Of a stretch of DNA of 64,000 bases, positions 11,514-24,853 are shown one piece after another. The stretch comes from Typha latifolia. Lineage: Eukaryota > Streptophyta > Magnoliopsida > Poales > Typhaceae. Below the pieces are notes generated by a model. It ran no database searches and was not told where the DNA came from. It saw only the letters and a list, made by a program, of their open reading frames with translations. Where the stretch lies: the NCBI GenBank assembly GCA_019914945.1, contig CM034105.1, forward strand, positions 4,154,001 through 4,218,000. Direction: 5' to 3'. Position numbers and translations under genes: made by a program. Each line of letters begins with the position of its first letter. Positions within the stretch are counted from its first letter, which is position 1.

Positions 11514-14500
11514 TCTATAATTTAGTTTGAGTTTGGTGTTCTTAATTCGAATACATTTGTAGTAGATTGCTTGATTAGCTTCCTGATGCTATTCTATTTA
11601 GGTAGGAAATTTCACTAATTTAGCAAGATCTTCTAGAAGTACCTGTGTCAAATGAAGTTAGGTAAATCAAGCGTTTGTATAAAAGTCTTTATTTCAACAA
11701 TCACATTTTCCAAGTTATCTTATTCATATGTATATCTTTTAAAACTCATTATGTTTGTATGGATACATTTTGATTGACAAGACATAGAAACCCTTACAAG
11801 GATGATGTTTTGTTTTGTTCTTTTCTTATAGTTAAATGAATAAATTTTTTAATTGTTAGTTAGGTAAGGGTTCTTAAAAATATATATAAGATGTTCTAAA
11901 AGACTATGGATGCAAAAAAGAAACACTAATATTTAGCTTAAACCGTTTAAGATTCAGTTTTGTTTAATGTCAAATTTCAGACTAGAGTACTATTTGCCTT
12001 TTTGCAACTTCTTGTGTGCTTTGATACAATCCTTTATATTCACATCGCTTTCCATTTCCACTTATCGTTTGGAGACATCAAATTGAAAAAAAATTTTAAT
12101 TCTTTTCGTTTGAAATTTGACGAGAGAAAGTGATAAAAGTTTGAAAATTTTGTAAACTTTCTATCACTATCTCTTTCCTAAAATAATTAAAGATATTAGA
12201 AAAACAATGATAATTTTCTTTCATTTTTATTTTAGTTTGGTTGAAATTTAAAGTGTCCTGTAAATTTTAATTTGACATATAACCTCTTTGTGGTTTTAAT
12301 TTGTATGTAGGCATTAGTTTTTTTTTTGGTTTAAAAAATAACTTATTATTTCCATTTTGCGATGTTTGCAATCTATACAGTAACATAAAAAAGGAATAGG
12401 ATTTGGAGTGAAATATATAACTTAAGCTTTTAGAGTATTTGATACGTTAACATAGAATCAAAGTAGATATCATAAATTGGAAATTCTATCAAACTACTTT
12501 TCTCAATCTACTGAGAGAGAAGACAGAAAAGAAAATAAAGTTATTTTAAAATTAATTTTAGTTAATAATTTTTTTTTTTGGCATGCCATATGCCTAAATG
12601 ATAAAACATAGGACTCAATTTATAAATAATCAAAATAGAGGGTGTAAATCATAAATAGGTTAAAAGACATGGTGTTAAATATAAATTTCTCTAAAATATA
12701 AAATATAAATCTAATGTTAACTTAATATATAACAATTATAAGACGGTTATGTTAGGTGTGTCATAAATGAAAGTCTGGGAGGAATATTAAGAATTGGTCA
12801 GACTGTAAGAAATTAAAATATAAATTTTCCTACGGAATCAATTTAATTAGGTTGCAAGAATGTCACGGTTCATGAAGTCTCATAAAATATTGTAACATAA
12901 CCAGTAGAGTAGAATGGCGAGTGGTTGGCAAGGTTGGATAACCTTAAATACTTAGACTTTTAAATTAGAGTTCGAACTAGACCTAATTTTGAATCCAAAA
13001 ACAAATGCATGCGGTTTAGAAATACCAACCCCCCCAAAGGTTAGGTCTACTGTACGACATTTGAAATAAAAACATAGCATTGATTTTCCTAGGTTTTAAT
13101 TTGGCTATAGATCTAAAGTTTGAAATGTTCCCGAACTTGCAAGAGAGTTGTATACGTTTTCACTACCAGCTCATAATTTGACAATTTGAGAAGCCACCTG
13201 TCATTCATTGTCCCTTTTATGAAATGGGAATGGCCTAAGTGGACCATTGTCGCATGTTCAATTTATTACATATATGCACTTGCCAACTCATTCCTCATAC
13301 ATATATCATAAAGAAAAATTTACTATAACATCTTATTTTTTAATAAAATTATAGCTTACGTCCTATATTTTTATTATTTATAAATTAAGCCCTATGATTT
13401 AACAAATATGCGCAGAAAATACTACCGTTAGATCAGTTATTTTAAACTTAACTAAATCTCTGAGTTAAGTTAACTATACTAAAAAAATTATAAAAATATC
13501 CCCGACTAAGTCATACTAAGGATATTAGTCAAAATCTAATCCAATGTGTTTTTTTTTCTTCACATATTTCCTAAATTATAGAACTTAATTTATAAATAAT
13601 AAAAATATGGGGTGTAAATATAATTATGTTAAAGTAGGGTCTTCTTATATATAAATTTCGCGTATAATAATTATCCATATTTTTTTGTCACTCTAATAAT
13701 TAAGCATGAGAAATTGGAAGTAGATTATGTGAATATTAGTAAAATTGTTGAAGAGAATGACTCATTCTCCTCTGCCAAAGTTAGCGAGGAAAAGTAGGAA
13801 AAAAAATTTCATAATGAACACTAAGAAATAAATATCATTATGCAAGAAAAGAAACTTTTTTAAGAATAAATAACTGATAAATATTTTACATGCAAAATTA
13901 TATATATTTGTTAACTTATATAAAATATATGTTATTAACTTCAAGAGTAGTATTTGCCAACTTAATTAGGTTTGAGGAGTTAATCAACTCCCTGATTGTG
14001 ATCTGATCAGATCTGGCCCACAATTTGATTATATTTTTTTCAACTTGTTGGTAGCTGGAGGAAGATATAGATGGAGAAATCAATCATCAATATATGCAGT
14101 AGATGCAATAATCCAATCACTTCAGCCAATTAAGCAAGAAGTTATACTTGTGAAGAAATTGAGTATGAATATTAAGTAAAGAGTTAGGTAAAGATAGGGT
14201 CAATAATATATTTATGAAATCAAACAAACAAACAGAGGTTTTTCTTCTTTTTTTTTCCTTCAATCATGAACCTAACCAGAGAAAATTAGATTTAATTGTC
14301 AACATACAATTTGAAGTCAATATACTTACAACTGACATGTTGCAAAAGATGGAGACATCTTATCTTTTACTACTGAATTTTTTTTTTAAAATAAAATATT
14401 ATTGCTACTGAAATCAAGGTGTTATTTCAAAAATATCATTCTAAGTTAATTTAAAACTATCTAATATCATAGTATAACAACAATATAAATCTTAAAAAAT

Positions 14501-14568
14501 AGAGGTACTTTTATTTATTTATATGCATTTATGAAATTTAAAAAATTTATGTTTAATATAAACTAATT

Positions 14569-14591
14569 TATTATTATTATTATTATTATTA
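14569..14591. repeat. (TTA)n microsatellite
   Basis: A perfect TTA trinucleotide run. Confidence 0.85.
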
Positions 14592-15660
14592 TGTTACGTC
14601 GACTAATTTAAAAAAGTATTTTTTTTTTATTTGTGTGTGTGTTTCATGCACCCATTCTGATAATGTAATATGGGTGTCGGGGCTAAAATTGGGAGTACGG
14701 ATATATGTCGAGTGATGTCCCATCATCATGATGACCATCTCATCATAGCTTAACATGACCACCACGCTGTTTTCAAAAATGGGACGACTTTTAATCTCCA
14801 CCATTCCAGGTGCATGCCGAGAATAAATACACCTATTGACCAACAACGTTGGGGAAAAACTCTTTTTTTTTTTTTTTTTTTAATGTCTTAGTAACCATAA
14901 AATTAAGTATTTATGGACATCTCCTTATGTAAATTATATATACTCGATTAAAAAAAAAATATATGTAATTATGTACCATTTCGTTTTTAAGAGTCCAATT
15001 TTACTATTATAAAAACTTTTAAAATAATTAGCTCACAATATTACTTAGTTTTATAAAAATTTTATTTGCTATATAACCTGAGAGATGGAATAGACAAGAC
15101 GACAACCCTTTCACAATAAGTCGTACTGCTCTTTGAGGACTTGGGAGGGCAAAATACTACATCGAGTATTACTTAAAATTAATTCTTGTGATTCCTCTTA
15201 ATTTCCATATGAATTGGCATAAGGCGTCAGTTGAGCAGTCCTTACTTTATAACCAGTATTTCTTTTAATACCTTCTTTGTAGTAATAAGAAAGATGCAAT
15301 ATTAGCTACATTATTAACATATCCCAGTCCACCGTCCCACGTTGCAACCTAACGAATAAAAGACAACGTACAATTTCCTTTCCATGAGAATGAGACTCAA
15401 TGAGTACTTATGATTCTTTTGAATTTTAGCAATCAAATTAGTATAAAGGTTAGAAATCATATTAAATAAAAAAACTTAGGCCATTAATTAGGTAGAGGTC
15501 TAAAACCAAGTTTTTATGTCCGAAATATATCTGCATGGGTCCAAAATACAATTCCTCGTAAGTTATCAAATTGGTCGCACCAAACCGACGTATTATTTGT
15601 GGCATATAATGGTGTAAATTTTAAGTCATAGAACCATAGTTTGATCATAAGTTAGGTTAG

Positions 15661-15687
15661 CATTTGGCATTTGGCATTTGGCATCTG

Positions 15688-15716
<29 letters not shown>
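15661..15716. repeat. catttgg triplication followed by (CT)n
   Basis: Three copies of a 7-base unit (catttgg) run directly into about 29 bases of CT. Confidence 0.85.
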
Positions 15717-15719
<3 letters not shown>

Positions 15720-16595
15720 CTCACACCCCCGTGGAATTAAATGTTTCACTGTTGCGTTGCTTTCAATGCAAATGCTCGTCTTGTCTTGTTTGCTGTCCTT
15801 ACGTTTCTTTCTTTGGGCAGTCTTAACACCCATTCCTCTATCTCTATGCTCTTCCAAAGGTCTGAAATCATATATATACATCATGCCAAGGCAAAGAGCA
15901 AACGTAATTCTGGCCTCAAATTTCTACTTTCATTGAAAGCTACGTACTAACAAATTTTTTGTGGGGATTTGGCAAAAGAATCCTTAGCGACAGGGTCAAG
16001 TGTATTCTTTTTCTTGGCCATTGGATAATAAAAGTATACAACTTTAAAATTGCGAGTCTATTTAGGAAAGTGATAGAAAACCTCGTCTTGCTTAAGAGTG
16101 ACTTTTCAAAATATGAAAAATATTTGAATTTTTTTTTTAAATTAACAAAATATAGGATGGTTTTAATAAATTTCTCATACTATTTTTATACACATCCCAT
16201 CCATACTGTACTAATTTGTTCGGTGCTCTAAAAATAAAAAAAAATAAAGGAGCCATAAATCCTACAAGATTCCGTATTAAATTAGGACGCCTTACCAAGT
16301 TCCCTTCAAACTTATAACTAAATATTCTTCTTCTTTCTTCTTTTAAAAAAAAAAAATTGATTAAGAAGTTGGCAAGCACATCACATGGGGAACACTGGAG
16401 TTACAGCACATTTGCACAAGAGTCCTATAAATTTAGGAGTCTTTATTCTTCCTGTTGCATTCACACAAATATATTCCCATGGTTATAATATCTTTTTTAT
16501 CCATAGATAGATTCACTGAACTAAATAAAAATAATTTATAAGAAAAAATATATATATATAATTACAGGAGTCTAACTGAAAATTAATCATTTAAA

Positions 16596-16621
16596 ATATA
16601 TATATATATATATATATATAC
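16596..16621. repeat. (AT)n microsatellite
   Basis: About 26 bases of alternating A and T. Confidence 0.9.
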
Positions 16622-18542
16622 TACTTGTTTTTGTCCCTCTCGTTTCTACTGGGGAATATGGCGAACAAGCACACCCTAGTGTTGTTATTTGGTTGGCCAA
16701 GCTTATCATCAACAATTAAAAGAACTTTCTCCTAGAGATGTGGTCCCTTATCTCACATGCTGTTCTATATATCTTTATACGCAATAATGGATCTCAGTAT
16801 TTGTCACATTGTGTGGTCATAACAACTCGTATAACATTCCTCTTGCATTTGCATTGTGTGTGGATAAAACTTAGAAGATTTATTATATGCTATTCACGAA
16901 AAAAGAGCCAGAGCAAAGAGTAGGTGCAACTTCTCCGAAAGTATTTGATGGGCAGAGGAGAGATGGAGATGAAGGGAAATTGGAGCAGTTAAAAAAATAA
17001 ACTTTAAACTCCATTCCTAACCTTATTAAAGAGTAATCGCTGTCTCTTATGGGGGACCTTTAATTGTTCTCCAACTAAAGCTGGTACTTTGGATTCTCTC
17101 TCGCTTAGGCAAAAGACACAGCTGGTAAGCAACCTTGCTGAGATGGCTCCTTTACACCTTATCTAGATTAACCCCAATCCAACTACTCCCTAATTGCACC
17201 AATTAACCACTCTCGTTAGTCACATAAGTCCCAGATAGATATAAATTCATCATCCGTCTAATTGTCTAACCTAATTATTATTCGACTGTGGTTAGATAAA
17301 AATAGTTACTTTTTATCATCGTATTTGACTGCTCTATATATTAAATTTGAAGGTAAATAAACATTCTAAGGCATTTAAAAAATTACTAATCAAATTTTAG
17401 ATGATAAAAATTAAAATATATGTTTAATATATTTGTTAATTTTTTTTATCTAATGAATATTATTAAATATTTATCAAATAGTTAAATAAGGTGGAGCGTG
17501 AAAGAGAACTAGTTTCCCCAAATATTAAAAGATTAAAGGAAAGAGAAAAGAAAAGGGGTTAGCCACTAATAAGAGGATTTGGTCCTGATGGCTCTAAATT
17601 CTATGATTAAGACTTTCACTATGAAAAAAAAATGTGGCAAAATAGTATAACTTTATTATGAATGCCAGTGAAGTAGGAATAATTTAATGCGGTACCCGTA
17701 TTGAGATCCCACCAAAATAAAAACTCTCATATGTCCTAGATTCCGTGGCTCTATTTCTTCTTTTCTTTTTAATTTAATCTTTTAACACTCTCACCGACTC
17801 CGTCGCGACGCGTCCCCATGAAAGATCTGCGCAGGGATCGAAAAATAAATTAAAATGCGGGACCCAATTGGAAAATTACAGGAGAGAAACCCCAGAGCAC
17901 GAACTTACACAAAAGCCCCTGGTAAATACTTAATACGACCCGCAGAGCCCCCCCTCCTCCCCACACATCCACAGCACATCCACACACACACACACCTTTT
18001 GTTCTTCGTTCCTTAACTTTGCGACGGGCTCTCTCCCTTAGGCTCTTCTGGCAACTGGGTATTCAATAATTGACCCTCTGTTTCCTTCCCGGCTTTCGAT
18101 TTTGCGTTCAAAGATTGCGTCGTTTTTTCTTCTTTAATCTTGTTGATGTTGCTCAATTCTGTGCTACTAGGAAGAGGGCATCAGCATTTCCTTCTCTGGG
18201 TCCTGTTTGGTTTTCTCTTTTTTTATATATCTTAATGGGTTTTTGTTCTTCCGGTCAATGACGGTGGTCTTTTCTTTTTCTTGAGTCTATTGATTTCTAA
18301 CTCATTACTGACCCGGTTCTTTGATACTATTTCTTCGTTGGTAATGTTTATTTATTTACACTAATAGTCTTGTACTCTTTCGTGGAATTTTATCTTTACA
18401 ATGTTTGTCGGCAATATTGTCTCGACTCTTGTCATACATGTATATATGGTTTCAAGCCTTCTCACATTGAGCGATTGCTGGGTTTGTGTGTTGATGGAGT
18501 AGATGAGGCCTGCAATTGCTGCGGCAACTAGTTTCGTTTGAA

Positions 18543-18562
18543 AGAGAGAGAGAGAGAGAGAG
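18543..18562. repeat. (GA)n tract in the GUX leader
   Basis: Ten GA units end two bases before the proposed start codon at 18565. GA/CT tracts just before the start also occur in the PME and FAS2 genes of this window. Confidence 0.85.
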
Positions 18563-18564
18563 TG

Positions 18565-18806
18565 ATGGGCTTGTCTCCTGGTTCTCTGGAATCTCGCCTC
18601 CGGCCGATCGGAGCCGCGTAAGATTCTCTACTCTTCTGTATTCCAATTCTTAATGCTAACTTGTCTGCTTCTGATTAGTTTGATGTTCTTAGTGTTTCTG
18701 TCTTTTCTCTTTTTACTTTTTCTTTACGCTGGATTTGTCTGCTTGAAGGAAGGGGAAAACCCAAATGGATTCATGACCATGTTTAGATTTCTTCTTCTTC
18801 TTCTTC

Positions 18807-18840
<34 letters not shown>

Positions 18841-21800
18841 TGGGTTCACTCTCATGTTATCTCTAGTATATGATTCAAATATATATATTTTTAATTCCTT
18901 TTGTTATTCTTCTATTTTTGGGTTTCAAAAATCTTCCTCATGGATTCATTCCTTGTTAGTTCTTCCATTTTAGGTTCAGAAATTTGTGTGATTTTGATTA
19001 GATAATGACTTAAACATTCCCTTCCCCCTTAATTATAGTTGTCATTTATCAATTTGATCATACTTAATTGTAACCTTTTAGCTTCTTAAACCTTATCCTT
19101 CTTGTGAGTTTGGTACCCGTATGTCACTCAATTTGCGTGTTGGGTGGTCTAAAGTGGAACCATGATGCATGTATTCCTTATGTCTTGACTGCTTATTCTG
19201 TTGTTTTTGTTTCCCATCCTTTTTCATTGTACCCAAAGGTGTGGATGAGATGGACCATTTGATGCATAGAACTAGTCTTTTCTGCATCTTTAGCTGGGTA
19301 AATAGAGTCAGACTTTTAACTATTGACTTTTCTTTTGTTGTAGACTCTCTTCCTTGGTGTCCCTGCCACGGTTACCTTGTGCAAATTGCTGATTAAGATT
19401 TTATCTTTTATGGTGTACTTAATTGTTGCATCTCGTTTCTAATCATGGCAGTATCTTAATATAATAGTAGGAGTCTAATCCATTTCTTTCACTATGACCT
19501 TAAATATTTAATCCAAATCTTGAATATCCCCAAGGCATCCTGTGTATATTATGGTCCTTTCTAATGTCTTTTTTTTTTTCTCTGTTTCCCTTAAATTTTG
19601 CTAAAAGATTAGATTCTATTAGATTATTTCCCTTATCGCCTATCCTTTTCATGAGAAACCCACAATATTTAGAGTGACCAACTGATTCATGTGATGTTTA
19701 CTGTATGAAGCACCTTGGATATTAACAAATAGATAGGAAGAAGAAAGGAAGAGGACAAGCAGTTGAGAAAGTACCATGCCCATTTGCATCTCTTGAGGCT
19801 GTTCTGTTTTCGAGCTTCCCCTTAATTTTGGATGATTAGGCCTATTACCTGGTTTACATATTGATTCCTTTCTTAAAGATTTTATAGGGTATTCTAGGTT
19901 GTGTATCATTGTATGGTATGTAGATCTTGAATTATTCAGTAGGAGTTGATGATTTTTTTTTTCATGTGATTTGTACTTAAGTTATCATTCTGCAAACCAA
20001 AACAGAAGTTAATTTGGCTTGAAAGTTGTCTAGGATGGCAACCCACAAACAAGATCATAATTGTCTGGAACTAAGAATTTGATTGTTTTATAATTGCATT
20101 ATGGACTAGTTTTCCTCCAGTTTGTATATAGATATACACTATCCTGCTTCGTTCCCACAGCTAGTAATTTTGATGGGTGAAATAGCGAGGGTATACCAAA
20201 GTCACTGTAGCACTCAACTGAGTGATCCCTGATCCTCATTCATATGATAATTCCTCTAGAGTAGGGTTTGAAATAAGTGCCACTTGGGTCCTTGGTTATC
20301 ATAATTGGTTCTCCTAAGGACAACTATTGTTCTCCATTAGAAATGCTATTGAAAAGCTTGACATAACTACTTCTAGCAATCATAATTTTCATCAAGAGGT
20401 CATTTATGTAAAGAAAAAAAAAGTCAAAAGGATTCTTCCATGTATTTAGATATAAACTATAACTACACAGAGAAGGCAGATGAGAGTAATTGTAGCATTA
20501 GATGGTTGGATACAACATCATTGTCTGTCATATCATAGAAGTCCTCTCCCTAGTATTTTAAGTAGGCACTACTTCTGGTCACTTGGTTCTGAGTTTGGGG
20601 TACCATACTTGGAAGATGTCTATAGTATCTAACTGTTGTTTGGAATAAATCATCCTCATTTCTATGTCATGAACAACCTATGCATATATTTCACTGGTTT
20701 CTGCTACATATTTGACCTTTTTCAGGATAGTTATATTCTTACAAATCAATATTTCAATTTTGCATTATAGAGGGCATTCCTACAACAGTTTTAAGTTAGA
20801 GGAAGCTATAATGGTGATCGATCAGATTGGCATTGTTTCCTGTTCTGTTTCTTTTTACAATCTTGTTTTATGTGTTACCATGATTATTGGCTTTGCAAAT
20901 ATTGCTGCAATGGCTTGAAGACTAAGTAGAACAAACTTTTATTTATCCTCTAAACTTGTTACTACAGTACCATCTGAAGCTATATCCAGCATTCTGTTTT
21001 CGCTAGTAGTATTTATCATTGTATTGGCTCTTCTCTTCTTCATGTCCTTCAATGTCTATCATACTTATGTTCACAATCTCTCTCCTTTCCATATGATTCC
21101 ATATTTACCACCAAACTTTTTATCTTATTATCTCCTGACAGCATGCGAACATATTAAACTGTATATTAACAATGAGTCAATGACAATAGCAGATTACAAA
21201 CAAGCCTAGCTTGCAGTAACTTCTGGGTTCTGTTGTTAGGATGTCCTTGTCAAGTATTTAATGAGGTTGTCATTGGTGATGCTGAAAGGAAAAGGAAATT
21301 TTTTGCAAATATATTCAATAAATATGGTTTCATATTTAAATGATGATTTCAGGGAGATGAATCTATTTGTAGATATACACAGAGACAAGCCTACAATAGG
21401 GAGGATTTGTAGTCATGGGTCATGGCCATTCTAGTGGTAGATAGGTTCTCTTCACCAAATCCTTTGCTGACTCGACCATTTTGTCGATGTGAGACTTTAG
21501 ACTTCGACAAGTTACGGTGATGGGCTCAATTAAGAGCTGGAGCCTGACATGATATGATATGACATGACATTAAGTCCCTAGCTTGGTTGGCTGATCACTA
21601 GATGATCTAGTAAAAGATACTACCATCACTTCTCTGTAACTAACTAACTATTGGCACTTTGCATCACGACACCTTGATGTTTAGCCCGTTCCTATATCAT
21701 CGTCACAGATGGGACTTTATGTTGGTAGAAAAAACAAATATCTTATTCATACAAACTAGCTGATTGAGTTGTACAGCTTGTTATTCGTTGTAGATGTTGA

Positions 21801-24249
21801 TCTTTATATATTTGCACACCTACCTATGTAATATTCCAAAGTGTCCGATATGCATGTGAAACTTCAGTATCTTATACAGTATATAGCTTGAAATCCATGT
21901 CATGCATGCATTAATTTACCGTTCTCGTTATATAATATTAACCTATCAGATTAGGACTTTACAGATGCAGAGCAGTAATATTAATCAAGTTTCCACATTA
22001 AGGTGGACAGATTGTGCACGTAGTTCATTTGGAAGAACTAAGCTACTCTTTTTTATGTTGTTTTTCTTTGAACTATGCCATTTTTCACCAATTCATTTTC
22101 GTCATTGCTAACTTGATTCTTTGATAAGTTAAATTCCGGTACTAAATCAAATCGTGTACTTTTATCTGATCAGTGATGACACAGCTAAAAGAAGGCCTCA
22201 GAGGGGCAGGGTCTTTAAAGAAGTAGAAAATTTAAACATCCTCATTGCAGACAGGACCTCAAGCTGCAAGTTTCGATCTTTACAACTTGTGTTGTTCACT
22301 ATAATCTGTGGTACCCTTTTGACACTCTTATATGCTCCAGCCTATAATGATCATCATGTGCGCTCCAATTCTCGGTATGTACTCATTCTCATGCAGCTCT
22401 CTGCTTGATATATGAATTCTCTTGAAATTAATATACAGATTTACTAGTTTTAATCTATAGATCGATATATACAGTTTCATAATTGCTTTAAATGATCTGA
22501 ATGCAGCATTGTAGATGTTGGATGGATATGGGACAGGGCTAACTCAGACCCTCGGTATATATCAAACATTGCTGTTGAACAAGATCATATATTGAAAAGT
22601 CTCGAAAATCTGAACAGCGTAAAAAGAAAGATCAAGATCGGATTATTAAATTTCAATGAAACCGAGGTCGGATACTGGAAGCAGATACTACCACAAGCAG
22701 AACCATCCATAGTAAAACTTTCGCCTGCAAAGAGTAGTATCACCTGGGAGGATCTATACCCTGAATGGATCGACGAGGAGGAAGAAACCGAGATACCGAT
22801 TTGCCCATCTCTTCCTGATCCTGAGGTCCCATCGGGGTCCCGGTTCGACCTCGTTGCGGTCAAGCTTCCATGCAATAAATCTGCGAGCTGGTCGCGAGAT
22901 GTAGCAAGGCTACACTTGCAGCTCTCTGCAGCAAAATTGGCTGTGGCTTCTGCCAAAGGCAATGCTCAAGTGCATGTGCTCTTTGTAACAGATTGCTTCC
23001 CAATTCCAAATCTCTTTTCATGCAAAAACCTCGTGAAGAGGGAAGGCAATGCCTGGGTATACATGCCCGACTTGAAAGCGTTAAAGGAAAAGCTCCGGCT
23101 TCCAGTTGGGTCATGCGAACTTGCTATCCCTCTCAAAGCAAAAGGTCAGTTGTTATCTACTTCTTTACTTGTATCCTGCAGCTTACATAGCAATTTTAGT
23201 GATTTTCTATCTTTTAAATTAATGCAGCACGGTTGTACTCCGTGGATCGCCACCGGGAAGCATATGCAACTATACTTCACTCGGCGCATGTCTATGTCTG
23301 CGGGGCAATTGCAGCGGCCCAAAGCATCCGCCAAGCAGGATCGACAAGAGACCTTGTCATCCTCGTTGACGAGACGATCAGCAACCACCACCGGAGCGGC
23401 CTGGAAGCTGCCGGCTGGAAGGTCCGGACAATCCAACGGATTCGCAACCCTAAGGCCGAGCGTGACGCCTACAATGAGTGGAACTACAGCAAGTTCCGGC
23501 TGTGGCAGCTGACCGACTACGACAAGGTCATCTTCATTGACGCCGATCTCCTCATCCTACGTAACATCGACTTCCTATTTGCTATGCCGGAGATCACCGC
23601 CACGGGCAATAACGCAACTCTGTTCAACTCGGGGGTGATGGTCATCGAGCCATCGAACTGCACATTTCAGCTGTTGATGGATCACATCAACGAGATACAG
23701 TCATACAATGGCGGAGACCAAGGGTACCTGAACGAGATCTTTACATGGTGGCACCGGATTCCAAGGCACATGAACTTTCTGAAGCATTTCTGGGAGGGAG
23801 ACGAGGAGAGTGTGAAAGTGAAGAAGACCCAGATGTTTGGAGCCGACCCACCAATCCTATATGTTCTGCATTATCTGGGACTGAAGCCATGGTTGTGCTT
23901 CAGAGACTACGACTGCAATTGGAATGCGGATGTTTTCAGGCAGTTTGCAAGTGATGTTGCACATGCGAGGTGGTGGAAGGTGCATGATGCAATGCCTCAG
24001 AGGTTGCAGGGGTTTTGCCTACTGAGGTCCAAGCAGAAGGCTGGATTGGAGTGGGATAGGAGGCAGGCCGAGAAGGCTAACTACAGTGACGAACACTGGA
24101 GGAAGAATGTGACTGATCCCAGGCTAAAGATTTGCTTTGAGAAGTTTTGCTTCTGGGAGAGCATGCTGTGGCATTGGGGTGAGACTAATTCGACTGACAC
24201 CCCTGTGCCAGCGAAGCCAACTGCAGCCGCAACTCTGCCTAGCTTATGA
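18565..24249 (+). CDS. GUX1-like: Xylan alpha-1,2-glucuronosyltransferase (GUX/PGSIP type, GT8)
   Basis: Type II Golgi enzyme of GT8 that adds glucuronic acid to xylan. Exons 18565-18617, 22174-22374, 22507-23144 and 23228-24249 give 637 aa, close to the Arabidopsis GUX size. All joins are GT/AG and in phase. Residues about 53-72 form the membrane anchor. A stem region carries WDRANSDPRYIS, LYPEWIDEEEETEIPICP and CFPIPNLFSCKNLV, seen in GUX proteins. The GT8 domain (about 305-560) has REAYATILHSAHVYVCGAI, NEWNYSKFRLWQLTDYDK, the metal-binding DxD (D402-A-D404), NSGVMVIEP, NGGDQGYLNE and HYLGLKPW. Exon 1 is only 53 coding bases, chosen because its ATG is followed by an in-phase GTAAG donor; this is the weakest part. 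Intron 1 is 3.6 kb. It is convergent with the PME gene, about 600 bases away. Confidence 0.93.
18790..18837. repeat. (CTT)n then (CT)n in intron 1 of GUX
   Basis: A CTT run passes into a CT run inside the long first intron. Confidence 0.85.
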
Positions 24250-24853
24250 TCTATGACTCACCCCTTTTATGCTCTCTTGATCCATAGAAAAGTTTGGTCG
24301 GTGGTAGGAGCTAAGTATAGCTTCTCTTCATAGAATTAATAGCTTAGAAAAGACCCTTTTATACATATCATTTTACTCTCCGTATATACATATCTGTTTG
24401 TATTGATAGCATACAATTTTGGCTAATAATTCATCTCTATTGCTGATTGTTGCATAACTGGCCATGCCTCATCCTCTTTACTCAGTTATTCTGCTAATGG
24501 AGTAGTCTCAAGTTTTCACAAGACATATACCAAGTTCATTGGTTGAAGACGACAGGACAACCATTAAATTTCTGTATGCTATGAAGCTGCAGCATCATAA
24601 GATGTAAACATCATCCTTTATGCTCAGCAAAGTCTTAACCAAGTTATTAACAAACATAATTGTCTAGGTACTAACAATAGCATATGTGCTTCAATGTAAG
24701 TAGAGATATATATTGATAGATAGTCTCTGTACGAATCATCCACGAGAGTGGCAGATATTTTAGCTTCTAATACACTGCATATGTCAAACAACTTAGCATA
24801 CCTTATTTTTATGAAGGGTGAGAGGATTAATCAAAACGTCATCGCCCATCCCT
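24250..24853. other. Convergent 3' ends of GUX and PME
   Basis: About 600 AT-rich bases hold the 3' untranslated regions of both genes. No other feature is supported. The exact polyadenylation sites cannot be placed. Confidence 0.6.

Larger units (their letters stand above)
10140..17950. other. Long AT-rich region without a recognisable gene
   Basis: I found no exon set, RNA gene or transposon open frame that I can support in this 7.8 kb. It holds a GAGAAGA-type minisatellite near 11009-11035, several microsatellites, a catttgg triplication at 15661-15681 and long A/T tracts. The last 600 bases become more pyrimidine-rich and probably lead into the promoter and leader of the gene starting at 18.5 kb. 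Confidence 0.55.

Noticed and set aside
14589..14846. Open frame of 85 codons on minus
   Set aside because: No recognisable motif, low-complexity tail, and no splice-supported neighbours.
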